DNA of 64,000 nucleotides from Hennigella sp049177145 (GCA_049177145.1 CP185406.1:614575-678574), one strand, 5' to 3'; counted from the first letter of the stretch, positions 1 through 10,401 are shown. The notes: generated from the sequence alone by a model not told the origin. Made by a program: numbers and translations.

Positions 1-576
1 GTTGGTGAAGATGGACCAACACATCAACCAATTGAACAATTATGATCACTAAGATTAATTCCTAATCATATGGTCTTTAGACCAACTAGCTCAATTGATA
101 TGATTATTGCTTTAGAACAAGCATTCAATTCAAAGAAAACACCAGTATCAATTATTACAAGTCGTGCAGCATTTAACCAAGTTAATGTTGAATATGAACT
201 TGCTTGAAAAGGTGCATATGTGGTAAGAAGTGATAATAATCACAAGATAACTTTATATGCTTCTGGTAGTGAATTACCAATAGCATTACAAGTTGCTAAA
301 AAATTAAATGTACCTTCACGTGTTGTAGCAATTAACTCTTTAGAGTTGTTTAATAGACAATCAAAGAAATACCGTGATATGATCTTTGATAATAAAAAGA
401 AAGTATCAATTGAATATGGAGTAACAACTCCATGATATAAATATGTTGACTTAGCCATTGGTTCAGATAACTTTGGTGTATCTGGTAAACCAGATGACGT
501 AGTAAAAAGACTTGGCTTAACATCTGGCCAAATCGCAGGAAAGATAAACAGATGATTAGAAAAGGAGAAAAAATAA
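1..576 (+). CDS. tkt: Transketolase, C-terminal part (5' end outside window)
   Basis: Only the last 191 residues are in the window. Transketolase is a thiamine-diphosphate enzyme that moves two-carbon units between sugar phosphates in the pentose phosphate pathway. The frame opens with GEDGPTHQPIEQL, the well-known motif of the pyrimidine-binding domain, followed by the C-terminal domain (ITLYASGSE, SGKPDDVVKRLGLT). Several tryptophans are written TGA. The stop TAA is followed after a single T by the ATG of the next gene, and the coding end carries an AAGGAG-type ribosome site for it, so the two are probably co-translated. Identification is by motif recognition and is very secure. Confidence 0.95.
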
Positions 577-577
577 T

Positions 578-808
578 ATGTCGGGCGGAGCAATCGCAGG
601 ATTAGCAATAGGTGTAACTATTGCAGGAATTATCATTGGAATATTTATTGGATTTGCCATTGGGCAAAGATACTTTAAGAAACAACTTAAAGAAAATCCT
701 CCAGTAACAAGAGAACAAATTAAAGCTATGTACCAACAAATGGGACGTACTCCATCAGAAAGTCAAATTAACCAAGTGATGGAAGCAATGAAAAGAAACC
801 AAAAATAG
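578..808 (+). CDS. UPF0154 family small membrane protein
   Basis: A 76-residue protein with one N-terminal transmembrane segment (about residues 5-29, rich in Gly/Ile/Ala) followed by a charged cytoplasmic part with NPPVTREQIKAMYQQMGRTPS, the signature of the UPF0154 (YneF-like) family found across Firmicutes and mollicutes. Its function is unknown. It starts one base after the transketolase stop and engB follows after three bases, so it is part of a transketolase-UPF0154-engB-valS run. Confidence 0.9.
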   Translation: MSGGAIAGLAIGVTIAGIIIGIFIGFAIGQRYFKKQLKENPPVTREQIKAMYQQMGRTPSESQINQVMEAMKRNQK

Positions 809-811
809 TTC

Positions 812-1384
812 ATGGCAAGATTTGTTAAATCAGCAGATTGTGTAGACACAATTGCTATCGATGATCAAGTTGTGGAATTTTGTTTTGTTGGGCGTTCAAA
901 TGTAGGAAAGTCTACATTGATTAATGCTTTAGCAAATGCTAAGATTTCTAAGACTTCTAAACAACCAGGAAGAACACAATTAATAAATGTGTTTGATTTT
1001 GGAGATTATCGAATTGTTGATTTACCAGGATATGGATATGCACAAGTATCCAAAAGCAAAAAATATGAAATTAATCAAATGTTAATTGATTACATTTCTA
1101 ATCGTTCTAATTTATTTTGTGTCTTTCAAATATGTGATATTCAGCACATTACTGAAATGGATATTGATGTTTTTAAAAATGTTTCAAAACGTTTTGTCAA
1201 TGTCTACATTGTGTTAAATAAAATCGATAAAGTTAACAACTCTTTCTTTAATAACAACAAACACAAAATTGCTAAAATGTTTGGCTGCAAGGAACAAAAC
1301 CTTATACCTGCGAGCGCATTTAAGAAATTAAATATTTCTTATATAAAAAGATTAATGAATATCTTAACCAAGAAGTTAAAATAG
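812..1384 (+). CDS. engB: Ribosome biogenesis GTPase EngB (YsxC/YihA)
   Basis: A 190-residue GTPase of normal family length. It shows G1 GRSNVGKST (about residue 28), a G2-region SKQPGRTQ, G3 DLPGYGYA, G4 NKID and a G5-like SAFK. EngB acts in assembly of the large ribosomal subunit. No clear ribosome site precedes the ATG, which lies three bases after the previous stop, so re-initiation is likely. valS follows six bases downstream. The engB-valS neighbourhood is, as I recall, shared with M. genitalium. Confidence 0.95.
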   Translation: MARFVKSADCVDTIAIDDQVVEFCFVGRSNVGKSTLINALANAKISKTSKQPGRTQLINVFDFGDYRIVDLPGYGYAQVSKSKKYEINQMLIDYISNRSNLFCVFQICDIQHITEMDIDVFKNVSKRFVNVYIVLNKIDKVNNSFFNNNKHKIAKMFGCKEQNLIPASAFKKLNISYIKRLMNILTKKLK

Positions 1385-1390
1385 TCTTAT

Positions 1391-3961
1391 ATGGCTAGCA
1401 AAAACAATAAGAAATATGACCCAGCCTATGTTGAAGCTAAGGTCAAGAAGCTATTGCAAGGTAAGGATTTTTATGAGTACCATAAATACTCTAAGCGTCC
1501 TAACTTTTCTATTGTTTTGCCGCCGCCAAACATTACAGGTAAGCTACACTTAGGTCATGCCTGAGATACAAGTTTACAAGATGCAATCATAAGATATAAA
1601 CACTTACAAGGTTTTAATACCTTGTGAGTTTCTGGTATGGATCACGCTAGTATTGCAACCCAGACTAAATATGAAAAGATTTTAAAAGAAACCGAACACA
1701 AATCAAGATTTGATTTTGGTCGTAAAGAATTCTTAAACAAACTACAAGTTTGATCTAATGAACAAAAACAATTCATTGCTAAACAATGAGACAGTCTAAA
1801 TTTAGCATTAAGTTTAAAAAGTCAATGCTTTACAATGGATGAACATGTTCATCAAGCTTGCATGGAATGATTTGTTGATGCATACAAACAAGGTTTAATT
1901 TACCAAGATTACAAGTTGGTTAATTGAGATACTCAATTACAAACAGCTATTTCTGATATTGAAGTTATTTATAAAGAAACACAATCTAAAATGTATTACT
2001 TCAAATATCATCTACAAGATGATTATCGTTTCTTAACAGTAGCAACAACAAGACCAGAAACTATGTTTGGTGATGTGTGCTTAGTAATCAACCCTAAAGA
2101 TCCACACAATGCTAAATATATAGGAAGAACAGCAATTAACCCAGCTAATGGTAAACCATTGCCTATTATTGGTGATGAATATGTAGAATTAGGTTTTGGA
2201 ACAGGAATCATGAAGTGTACTCCTGCTCATGACTTTAATGATTACAACCTAGCAAAGAAACATCACATTACTTTGTATCACAATGTAATGAACCCTAATG
2301 GTACAATGAACCAAGATGCCATTGACTTTAATGGCTTAACATATAACATGTTATCTATTAAAGAAGCAAGAGAAAAACTTGTTGCTGCTTTACAAGAAAA
2401 AGGTGACTTAGTTAAAGTTGAAGATATTGTAAACAATATTGGATATTCAGAAAGAACTAATACTGTTGTCGAACCATTCCTATCAAAACAATGGTTTGTT
2501 AAGATGCAACCTCTTGCAAAGAGAATTATTGAAATGCAAGAAAAGAATAAAGGTGTGGAATTTATTCCGCCTAGATTCAATGATGCATTGTTAACTTGAT
2601 TAAACAATATCCAAGATTGATGTATATCAAGACAACTATGATGAGGACACCGTCTTCCAGTTTACTATCATAAGGAAACTGGCAAGGTCTTGGTTACTAC
2701 TAAACCACCTAAAGATTTAGATAAATGAGAGCAAGATCCAGATGTTTTAGACACTTGATTCTCATCTGGTCTATGACCATTAGTTTGTACTAGTTGAAGG
2801 GAAGATAAAAAGTACAAAGATTTCTATCCAACTAGTTTACTAGTTACTGCTTATGATATCTTGTTCTTCTGGGTTGCTAGAATGATGACAATGTGTGATC
2901 ATTGAAGCAAGAAGTTACCATTTAATCAAGTATTAATCCACGGATTAATAAGAGATGCACAAGGAAGAAAGATGTCTAAGTCTTTAGGCAATGGTGTAGA
3001 TCCAATGGATCTAGTTGCTAAATATGGTTCAGATGCTATGAAGATGTTCTTTACTTCATCTGTAACTATGGGTGAAGACTTAAGATTTAATGAAGAAAAG
3101 ATCACATATTATTGATCAGTATTAAATAAAATGTGAAATTCTTATAATCTTATTTCAGGCGCTAAAATAAAATTTACTACTAAAGATTTAAATCAATTTG
3201 ATTGCTGAATGATTGATAAGTTAAATAAACTTAATAATCAATTAATAAGTCAATATGACAAGTACGATTTTACAGTTGCTAACAAAGCATTGATTGACTG
3301 TTTTTGAAATGACTATTGCAATCAATATCTTGAATTTATAAAAATAAATTTAAACAACAAGAAAAAAGTTACAAAACAAAAAGCTGTTGCTCTGTTCATC
3401 TTTGATGAATTCTTAAAATTGTTTTATCCAATTGCTCCAGCAATTGCAGATTATTTGTTCTATAAAATTAATCATAAGTACATTTGATTTACAAATGTAA
3501 AGCCATTAAAGATTAAGTGTGAGTTTGATCAAGTATTAATGAAACATTTTGTTAATATAACAAATTGTTTAAGAGATTATCGTATTAAACATTCATTAAG
3601 TAGAAAAAATGAAATCGCATTTGACTATGTAACAAATGACAAAGTTGATTTAGTACAACTAAATAATTTGCTATTGGCATTCAATATCAAGATTAACAAC
3701 ATTATTAATGTTAAACCAGAAAACACAAACGCTTTAGTGGTTGAAGATGGTATCATTTGTCTTCAAGCACAAGAAAATAAATCTGAAGATTTAGCCAAAC
3801 GACTAGAAGTCGTAGAATTTGAAATTAAGCGTGCAACAGGTTTGTTAGCTAATGCTAACTTTGTTGCTAAAGCTCCAGCAGAAAAAGTTCAAGCTGAACG
3901 TGATAAACTTTCTAAATATACATTAGAAAAAGAACAAATATTGCAATCATTAAAAAAATAA
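1391..3961 (+). CDS. valS: Valyl-tRNA synthetase
   Basis: An 856-residue class I aminoacyl-tRNA synthetase that charges tRNA-Val. It has the HIGH-type motif within LPPPNITGKLHLGHAW (about residues 45-60), the CP1 editing insert with TTRPETMFGD (about residue 220), KMSKSLGNGVDP in the last third, and a C-terminal coiled-coil arm rich in Lys/Glu typical of ValRS. Many tryptophans are TGA, including conserved ones, so the gene is unreadable under the standard code but intact under code 4. It begins six bases after engB. Confidence 0.97.
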
Positions 3962-3974
3962 ATTTTGCTTAACT

Positions 3975-4002
3975 TATAATTTATATATAGAGGAGATAGA
4001 AA
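3975..4002 (+). promoter_or_regulatory. Promoter and ribosome site of the Cys-rich micro-gene
   Basis: A TATAAT box lies at 3975-3980 just after the valS stop, with no convincing -35. It is followed by a strong AGAGGAGATAG ribosome site (about 3989-3998) placed correctly for the ATG at 4003. This arrangement is the main evidence that the very short downstream frame is a gene with its own transcript. Confidence 0.6.
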
Positions 4003-4083
4003 ATGGCTTGTAAAAAAACAAAGAAAACAGCAAAGAAATCTAAATGTGGTTGCGGATGTTGCTGTGGTAAAAAAAGAAAATAG
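4003..4083 (+). CDS. 26-residue Lys- and Cys-rich micro-protein
   Basis: A very short frame (26 residues) made of a Lys/Thr-rich N-terminal half and the tail KCGCGCCCGKKRK with six of its seven cysteines clustered. It has its own -10 box, a strong ribosome site and a rho-independent terminator directly after it, so it is a complete transcription unit. The cysteine cluster could bind a metal such as zinc or iron, and the basic flanks could bind nucleic acid; both are inference. I do not recognise a family. Confidence 0.65.
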   Translation: MACKKTKKTAKKSKCGCGCCCGKKRK

Positions 4084-4102
4084 TATTAATACTATTTAAA
4101 AT

Positions 4103-4133
4103 AAAAAGTGTTGACATGTGTCAGCACTTTTTT
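4103..4133 (+). terminator. Rho-independent terminator after the micro-gene
   Basis: Stem AGTGTTGAC / GTCAGCACT with a short loop, followed by a run of T. It ends the transcript of the micro-gene and probably also read-through from valS. Confidence 0.85.
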
Positions 4134-4152
4134 GTTAAGGTTCGAGAGAAAA

Positions 4153-5301
4153 TTATTCAGCATTGAATCTAATGGCTGGACGAGCACAATAACAAGTTTC
4201 ATCAACATTATGATGGATAACATGTCCATCTGTCATAACCATATATGCATATATGTCATCATCAAAAGTCCAAGTATTAAATGAAGGAGATTTGGTTCAA
4301 TACATACCATAATATTTTCCTTCATAAAATGCAAAGCCAGCTCCAGTAGCACGCGCAAAGTCAGTTGTAGTTGCTGTTCTAGATGGATTAGCTAAATCAT
4401 CATTATTATGAAAATCATATTCTTCAGTAGTATAGGAAGTATCGCCTTTACCGCGCAAATTTAAGCGGCTAAGTTCAAACACTTTAGCTTGTATTGGTTC
4501 TTCATCAGCATATGGATTGTCTTCATCACATGTTGATTGCTCATCAACATCAACATCTACTGGTAGGATAGACTCACCATTACGAAAAGCCCTTCAATAA
4601 AAACCACCTATATCTGTTACTTGTGTTGGAGCAACATTATCATTTAATCATGTATGAAGAACGCTAGTTTCATAATCATTATTACAGTCAGGATTAGATG
4701 ATTCTGGCAAATCATTATAGATTTGTTGAACTAACAACTTATAGGTTGTATAAAATGTTCGTCCATCTTCATCATCTATCAATATTTTTCATTGAATAGG
4801 TTTTACTTCGTAATATTTATAAATTTGTTCTTCAGCATCTATTTCAACTTTAGTTCCGTCATCAGCTGTATAGTTTTGTTCACTAATATACTCAAAATAT
4901 TGCTTGCCGTCAATAGTAGTTTTATAACCATGATCATCTACACTAGTTATGTTTTCTAATTGTGCAATTAGATCAAGATCTGAGACAAGTGTTTGTGGAT
5001 AAGAACCAAAATCAAACACATAATCAAATGTAGCTATGTAAGTCGTATCTTCTTTAGCCCTAACTATTTGTTTGTCTCAACCAGTATAAACATATTCATG
5101 TTGTGCGACTTCGCATCTTTCAGTTGGTGTCTCACCTTCATAAATAGGTAAAGCACCTTCTTTAACTAATGATTCTTGTAGAACATCACCATTATAATTA
5201 ACAAACTTGATGGTATATTCTTTGGTTACTATTGGTGCATTACCACAACTTGCCAAACATGGCAAAACTGTTATTGGTAATAGCAATAATGATTTTTTCA
5301 T
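4153..5301 (-). CDS. Lipoprotein with a DUF6273-type domain
   Basis: A 382-residue predicted surface lipoprotein: signal peptide MKKSLLLLPITVLPCLASC with lipobox LASC. Next comes a beta-grasp repeat of the InlB/Flg_new kind (YTIKFVNYNGDVL ... YTGWDK, about residues 28-95), then a domain with FGSYPQ, W-K-I-L, LHTWLN and a terminal YYWTKSP ... ARPAIRF, which matches the pattern of DUF6273 proteins of Firmicutes surfaces and phages. Function is unknown; adhesion is possible. Its ATG lies one base after the stop of the asparaginase gene (TAA-T-ATG), so the two are one operon. Unlike the other DUF6273-type proteins here it ends in the usual RPAI form. Confidence 0.85.
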
Positions 5302-5302
5302 A

Positions 5303-6415
5303 TTAGTAATGTTTATAAATATCAATTAATGATTTTTGATCTTTAATATTTTCTGCAATTGCTAAACGTAATAGGATAGCAGCTTTATGTGGAGGTAAGT
5401 CATTAGCAGCAACTGCTTGTTTTACTAAAACAGAGTCTTGTGTAATGACACCATTATCAATTCTAGAAGAAATGATAATAGGAATGCTTCCTGCATAAGA
5501 TGATAGTTTGTTGATGAATCTTTCAGAGAATTCACCAGCACCAGCACCAGCAATGACCAAACCTTGCTTTCCACTATTTACAGCTCAGTCAATAATGCTT
5601 GGATCAGCATCAGCTTGGAAGTAAATGATTGCTACATCAGGCAAGACATTTGTTTTATCTACGATGTCAACAAATCTAGAACTTGTAGTATGTTTCTTGC
5701 TTGATTGTTCATAATAGAATACTTCCTTATTTCTAACAAAACCTAATGCTCCCATTGGGCCAGCAGAAATAGCAGTAACATCAAATGTACTTACTTTTTG
5801 CATAGATCTAGCAGAATAGATAGAGTCAGAGAATACACCCATAACTCCTTTTCCTGCTGACTCAGGGTTTGCTGCAACAACTACTGATTGGTATAAGTTC
5901 ATAGGACCATCAGCACTTATTGAAGTAGCTGGTCTCATTGAACCAGTAATTACTACTGGTTTGTCAGTATTAACTACTAAGTTTAGGAAGTATGCAGTTT
6001 CTTCCATTGTATCAGTTCCGTGCATAATAACAAATCCTGCAACATTGTCTTGTTTTGCATATTCATTAATATATTTTGCTAATTGAATTCATATTTTTGA
6101 TGAAATATCATCAGAGTTGATATTACAAACTTGTTGGGCTTGTAATGGAGCAATGTCTTCAATTCCTGGAACTGAAGCTATTAAGCTTTCAACTGAAATA
6201 CTACCAGGAGTATAACCAGTTTCTTTTCCTTCTTCACCTGCACCAGCGATTGTTCCACCAGTTGCAAGGATGACTATAGTTCCTTGTTCTGTAACTTCAG
6301 GAACTACAATTTTTTCAATTTGGTTTCCACAACTTGTTAAAGTTATAACTGGAGCAACAATAGTGGGAATTGCTACAGCAAATAAACTTAAACTAAGTAA
6401 TTTAAATTTTTTCAT
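5303..6415 (-). CDS. L-asparaginase (type II-like), lipoprotein
   Basis: A 370-residue asparaginase that hydrolyses asparagine to aspartate and ammonia. After a lipoprotein signal (lipobox LTSC, about residue 29) the enzyme shows ILATGGTIAG with the first catalytic Thr, GYTPG with the assisting Tyr, and HGTDTMEETA with the second Thr-Asp pair. ITGSMRP and the C-terminal SSRIDNG region complete the family. The signal peptide places it on the outside of the membrane, where it could supply aspartate or ammonia or deplete host asparagine (inference). An AGAGGAAA ribosome site precedes the ATG. The next lipoprotein is translationally coupled to it. Confidence 0.93.
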
Positions 6416-6492
6416 TTCAAATTTCCTCTCTTTTTTGCTCTTATTCTATGTCAATTTTTTCATAATATAAAATAATTTTAATTAAAAGAAAA

Positions 6493-6517
6493 GAAAAAAA
6501 TAGGTTACCCTATTTTT
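6493..6517 (-). terminator. dnaK: dnaK terminator
   Basis: Stem AAAAAATAGG / CCTATTTTTT with a four-base loop overlapping the dnaK stop codon. On the minus strand it ends in a T run. Confidence 0.85.
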
Positions 6518-8276
6518 TATTTGGATCTTTAGGTTTTTGGCCTTGTTGAGCGGCTTGGCTAAAGGTTGCCATTAATTGGTCAAGTGATTCTAATTTCTTC
6601 TTCAATTCATCTCACTTTTGTTCTTCTAACAACTTCTTAAGTTCATCAACCATTTTCTTAGCTTGATCTTTTTGATCAGCGGGAATTTGAGCAGAAACTT
6701 TTTCATCCTTCAATGCTTTTTCAAAAGTATTGATGTATGTTTCAGTTTTATATCTAATATCAGCTTGTTCTTTCTTTTTAGCATCAGCTTCTTTGTTGGC
6801 TTCTGCATCTTTAACCATCTTGTCAATTTCTTCTTCAGATAGTGCACCACTATTTTTAATAGTGATGGTAGCTTCTTTATTAGTTTTTAAATCTTTGGCT
6901 TTAACATTTAGCATACCGTTAACATCAATGTTAAAAGTAATTTCAATTTGAGGAACTCCTCTAGGAGCTGGTTCAATACCGGTTAATTGGAAGTTACCGA
7001 GAGATTTATTATCTCTAGCCATTGATCTTTCACCTTGCACCACGTGAACATCAACTGCAGGTTGATTATCAGCAGCAGTAGAGAAGATTTGACTCTTACT
7101 TACTGGAATTGTTGTGTTACGTTTAATTAAAGGAGTAGCAACACCACCTAATGTTTCAATAGAAAGAGTTAATGGTGTTACGTCTAGTAACAAAATGTCA
7201 TCAACATCACCAGATAAGACACCACCTTGGATAGCGGCACCCATAGCAACTACTTCATCTGGGTTAACTGTCTTGTTTGGTTCTTTACCTGTTATTTTCT
7301 TTATTAATGCTTGTACAGCAGGCATACGTGTAGAACCACCCACAAGTAATACTTGATGAATATCATTTAAAGAAAGTTTTGATTCTTTAATTGCATCTTC
7401 AACTGGCTTAATAGTTCTTTCTAACAAATCCTTTGTTAGGTCTTCAAACTTAGCGCGTGTAAGCGTTTTTTCTACGTTTAGAGGCCCGTCAGAAGTCATG
7501 GAGATGTATGGTAGCAAGATTTGTGTTTCTTTGCTTCCTGATAGGTCTATCTTTGCTTTTTCGGCAGCATCTTTTAAACGTTGACATGCCATTTTGTCTT
7601 TTGAAAGATCAACACCTGATTCTTTTTTAACTTCATTAACTAGTCAGTCAATAATACGTTGGTCTCAGTCATCACCACCAAGTTTGTTATCGCCTGAAGT
7701 AGCTAATACTTCAAAGCTACCCTCAGCCATATCTAGGATAGAAACATCAAATGTTCCACCACCTAAGTCATATACTAAGATTTTTTGTTCTTTGTTTAGT
7801 TTATCTAAACCATATGCTAAAGCAGCGGCAGTTGGTTCGTTGATAATACGTTCAACTTCCAGTCCTGCAATCTTACCAGCTGCTTTAGTAGCAGCTCTTT
7901 GACTATCATTAAAATATGCAGGTACAGTAATAACTGCTTTTTTAACTGGATGACCTAATTTATCTTCTGCGCATGATTTAATATAAGATAGAATCTTGGC
8001 AGAGATTTCTTCTGGTGTATATTCTTTGTCACCAATCTTAGTCATCTCTTTAGTACCCATTTTTCTTTTAATAGAAGAAACGGTGTTCTTGTTAGTGATA
8101 GTTTGTCTTTTAGCTGCTTCACCAACAATTACTTCTGAGCCTTTAAAGGCTACGACTGAAGGAATTGTTCTTTTACCTTCAGGTGTTTCTAATACTTTTG
8201 GCTTAGCTCCATCCATGATGGAAACACAAGAGTTTGTGGTTCCTAAGTCAATACCAATAATTGTTTCTTTTGCCAT
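6510..8276 (-). CDS. dnaK: Chaperone DnaK (Hsp70)
   Basis: A 588-residue Hsp70 with MAKETIIGIDLGTTNSCV at the N-terminus, DLGGGTFDVSILD, INEPTAAALAYGLDK, the substrate domain (LSIETLGGV, LLLDVTPLTL) and a Gln-rich tail ending in DPNKK. It folds and protects proteins with DnaJ and GrpE, which are not in this window. The start at 8276 is chosen because it begins the family-typical sequence and has an AAGGAG ribosome site. Expression is almost certainly heat-regulated by HrcA through the CIRCE element just upstream. Confidence 0.98.
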
Positions 8277-8309
8277 AATAAATACTCCTTTACAATTAAT
8301 GTTATAAGT

Positions 8310-8350
8310 ATTATACACTAAAATTAGCACTCTCACCAAAAAAGTGCTAA
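8310..8350 (-). promoter_or_regulatory. dnaK promoter with CIRCE operator (HrcA site)
   Basis: On the plus strand TTAGCACTC at 8324-8332 and AAGTGCTAA at 8342-8350 are separated by exactly nine bases. This is the CIRCE inverted repeat with one mismatch in the right arm (A for G). The minus-strand -10 box TATAAT is at 8315-8310, so HrcA bound here would cover the -35 region. CIRCE is the established binding site of the heat-shock repressor HrcA; hrcA itself is not in the window. Confidence 0.93.
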
Positions 8351-8360
8351 TTATTTATTT

Positions 8361-8399
8361 TTGAGGTTTAGTATTACTATGTAATACTATAATGGAGTT
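8361..8399 (+). promoter_or_regulatory. Promoter of the flavin-reductase-like gene
   Basis: TATAAT at 8388-8393 lies only six bases before the ATG at 8400, so the expected transcription start coincides with the start codon or nearly so. A GTATTAC / GTAATAC inverted repeat lies just upstream of the -10. The short GGAG inside this interval is too close to the ATG to be a normal ribosome site. Confidence 0.6.
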
Positions 8400-8951
8400 A
8401 TGAGAAAAGATTTAGGTAAAAACATGCTATTTCTACCCCTTCCGGTGGTAGTTATAGGAACATATGATAAATCCGGAAAAGCTAATGCTATGACTGCCGC
8501 TTGATCTACCATCTATGATTTTGGTCAAGTGTTTGTGTCAATGTCACCACACAAGACAACTAGCAATATAAAAGCTAATAAAGCTTTTACTATTCATTTT
8601 GCTACTAAAGAAACAGCAGTTATTGCTGATTACTTTGGTTTAGTATCTGGTAAGAAAGTAGATAAGATTGCTAAAGCAAAAGTACATGTTACTAAAGCTA
8701 AACATGTTAATGCTCCAATCATCAACGAATTTCCTATTGCTTTAGAATGCAAATTGCATTCTTTAGAAGATGGGAATTTAGTTGGTGACATTGTAAATGT
8801 CAATGTAGATAGTAAGTATGTAGTAAATGGTAAAGTTAAAACAGACAAGATTAACTTCATTACATATGATATGTCTGACCACTCTTATAAAGTAATAGGG
8901 AAGAAGGTTGCACAAGGCTTTGCTTGTGGTAAGAAATTATTAAAAAAATAG
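8400..8951 (+). CDS. Flavin reductase-like (FMN-binding split-barrel) protein
   Basis: A 183-residue protein with the flavin-reductase-like fold: MLFLPLPVVVIGTYD, KANAMTAAWSTIYDFGQVFVSMSPHKTT, then YFGLVSGKKVDK and a strand-rich second half (CKLHSLEDGNLVGDIVNV). Relatives bind FMN and reduce flavin with NAD(P)H; the substrate here is unknown. The ATG at 8400 restores the full N-terminal strand including a TGA-encoded Trp; shorter starts would cut into the fold. The gene is monocistronic, divergent from dnaK and convergent with rluD. Confidence 0.85.
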
Positions 8952-8967
8952 GCCTTGCCTATTTTTT
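8943..8967. terminator. Bidirectional terminator between the flavin reductase-like gene and rluD
   Basis: Symmetric stem AAAAAATAGGC / GCCTATTTTTT with loop CTT, giving a T run on either strand. The flavin-reductase stop codon lies inside the left arm and the rluD stop follows at once. Confidence 0.85.
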
Positions 8968-9843
8968 ATTTACCAAACTCATGAATGTTCGATCTGGCTT
9001 AGATTCGAAACTCATTTCTTTTCCTGTCATAGGATGAATAAAGTGAATCTTGGCAGCATGAAGATATTGACCATATTCTGGTTTAGCTTCAATTTGACCA
9101 TAAAGGTCATCATTATATATAGGATGGTTAATGTATTTTAGATGAACACGAATTTGATGTGTTCTTCCTGTTTCCAAAATACATTCAACGTAAGCTAAAT
9201 CATTTTTTAAATTTTTAATAAGATTTACTCTAGTAATTGCTTCTTTAGCTTTATAGCTATCAGACACAACCATTTTCATACTTCCATCTTTTGCTCTCAT
9301 GATTGGAGCTTTAATAATTAAATGGTTGTTATCAAAATGTCCATGACAGATAGCAACATAACTACGATATAAAGTTTTATCTAATAGTTGAGCTTGTAGC
9401 TCATTTAAGATAGTTAAACTTTTAGCTACTACAAGTAGACCAGAAGTATTTTTATCTAAACGATGAACAATTCCTGGTCTAACATTATCTTTACTAAATC
9501 TACCAAGGTAGGCAATTAATCTATTGGCTACAGTATCTTCTTCGTTAAATGTTGTTGGATGAACAAGTAAACCTTTTGGTTTATTAATAACCATAAGGTA
9601 TGCATCTTCATAAATAATATCTAAAGGTTTACGACTAGGTTTTAAATCAACAGAAATAAGTTTAGCATCATGCTTAGCTTGTTTCTTAATCGTTACTTTA
9701 TCAGTTTCTTTAACTAATAAACCTTGTTTATCAGCAACAACTTTGTTAACTGATACCAAACCATTTTTAATTAATTCAATTGCTTTAGTTCTAGAACAAT
9801 TTAGTTTTTGAACTAAATATTTATCTAATCTAATGTTTTCCAT
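8959..9843 (-). CDS. RluD-family 23S rRNA pseudouridine synthase
   Basis: A 294-residue RluA/RluD-type enzyme that isomerises uridines in rRNA. An N-terminal S4 RNA-binding domain (IRLDKYLVQKLNCSRTKAIELI) is followed by the catalytic domain with GIVHRLDKNTSGLLVVAK, which holds the catalytic Asp, and GRTHQIRVHL. The lspA frame ends inside the first codons of this gene (overlap of about 14 bases), so lspA-rluD is one operon. Which uridines it modifies cannot be told from the sequence. Confidence 0.93.
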   Translation of the reverse strand: MENIRLDKYLVQKLNCSRTKAIELIKNGLVSVNKVVADKQGLLVKETDKVTIKKQAKHDAKLISVDLKPSRKPLDIIYEDAYLMVINKPKGLLVHPTTFNEEDTVANRLIAYLGRFSKDNVRPGIVHRLDKNTSGLLVVAKSLTILNELQAQLLDKTLYRSYVAICHGHFDNNHLIIKAPIMRAKDGSMKMVVSDSYKAKEAITRVNLIKNLKNDLAYVECILETGRTHQIRVHLKYINHPIYNDDLYGQIEAKPEYGQYLHAAKIHFIHPMTGKEMSFESKPDRTFMSLVNKK

Positions 9844-10372
9844 TTTCTCTTACAGCTTGAATAATGGTTAAAGTAATATATGATATGATAAATCCAAAGA
9901 TACCAATTACAACAAATGTATCTGGTCAGTTAAATGTTGGGAAATTTTCTCAAAAACCAAATTGGAAGTAATCCAAAACAAAGTTTCCACCACTTGCACC
10001 TCTTTGAATTAAATTAAATAAACCACCAAATATTGCTAAAGCAATAAAACTTGATGTAATCTTATCATGAGTTAGTAGTAAAAAGACAGCTAGTAATAAA
10101 ACAAACATTAAAGATTGGATTATATAAATAGCTGTGTAATTATTTTTTAATCCACCAAAGCCTATCCCATAATTCAAAACAATTTTAATATATCAAAAAC
10201 CATTGTAGCCAATTACAGAACCTTCTTGTTTATCTTTTAGTCAAAGATAGAAACTTAAACTTAAGATCAAAACTAAAACAAGTGCAGCACCTGCAATAAT
10301 TGCCTTTTGAATAAGTAGTTTCTTATTGAAACAATCCTTAAAATATTGTTTAACTTTACTTGTTTCAGCCAT
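9830..10372 (-). CDS. lspA: Prolipoprotein signal peptidase
   Basis: A 180-residue membrane aspartyl peptidase that removes signal peptides from prolipoproteins. Four membrane segments are visible. Conserved blocks are NYGIGFGG, the first catalytic Asp in FVLDYFQFGFW and the second in FNWPDTF. With about 18 predicted lipoproteins in this window its substrates are evident. It has no Shine-Dalgarno sequence and its -10 box is ten bases before the ATG. Confidence 0.92.
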
Positions 10373-10382
10373 ACTATTAATT

Positions 10383-10392
10383 ATTATATAAT
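10383..10392. promoter_or_regulatory. Shared palindromic -10 for lspA and the divergent membrane-protein gene
   Basis: ATTATATAAT is its own reverse complement, so it offers a TATAAT box on each strand: 10387-10392 for the plus gene at 10402 and 10388-10383 for lspA at 10372. The whole intergenic space is 29 bases, leaving no room for separate promoters. Confidence 0.65.
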
Positions 10393-10401
10393 TTAACTAA
10401 T

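Noticed and set aside
240..608. Open frame on the minus strand inside transketolase
   Set aside because: It is the shadow of a well-conserved gene, with no ribosome site and no recognisable domain.
1391..3961. Apparent break-up of valS and many other genes by TGA codons
   Set aside because: The TGA codons fall at conserved Trp sites and a UCA tRNA-Trp is present, so they are sense codons, not pseudogene damage.
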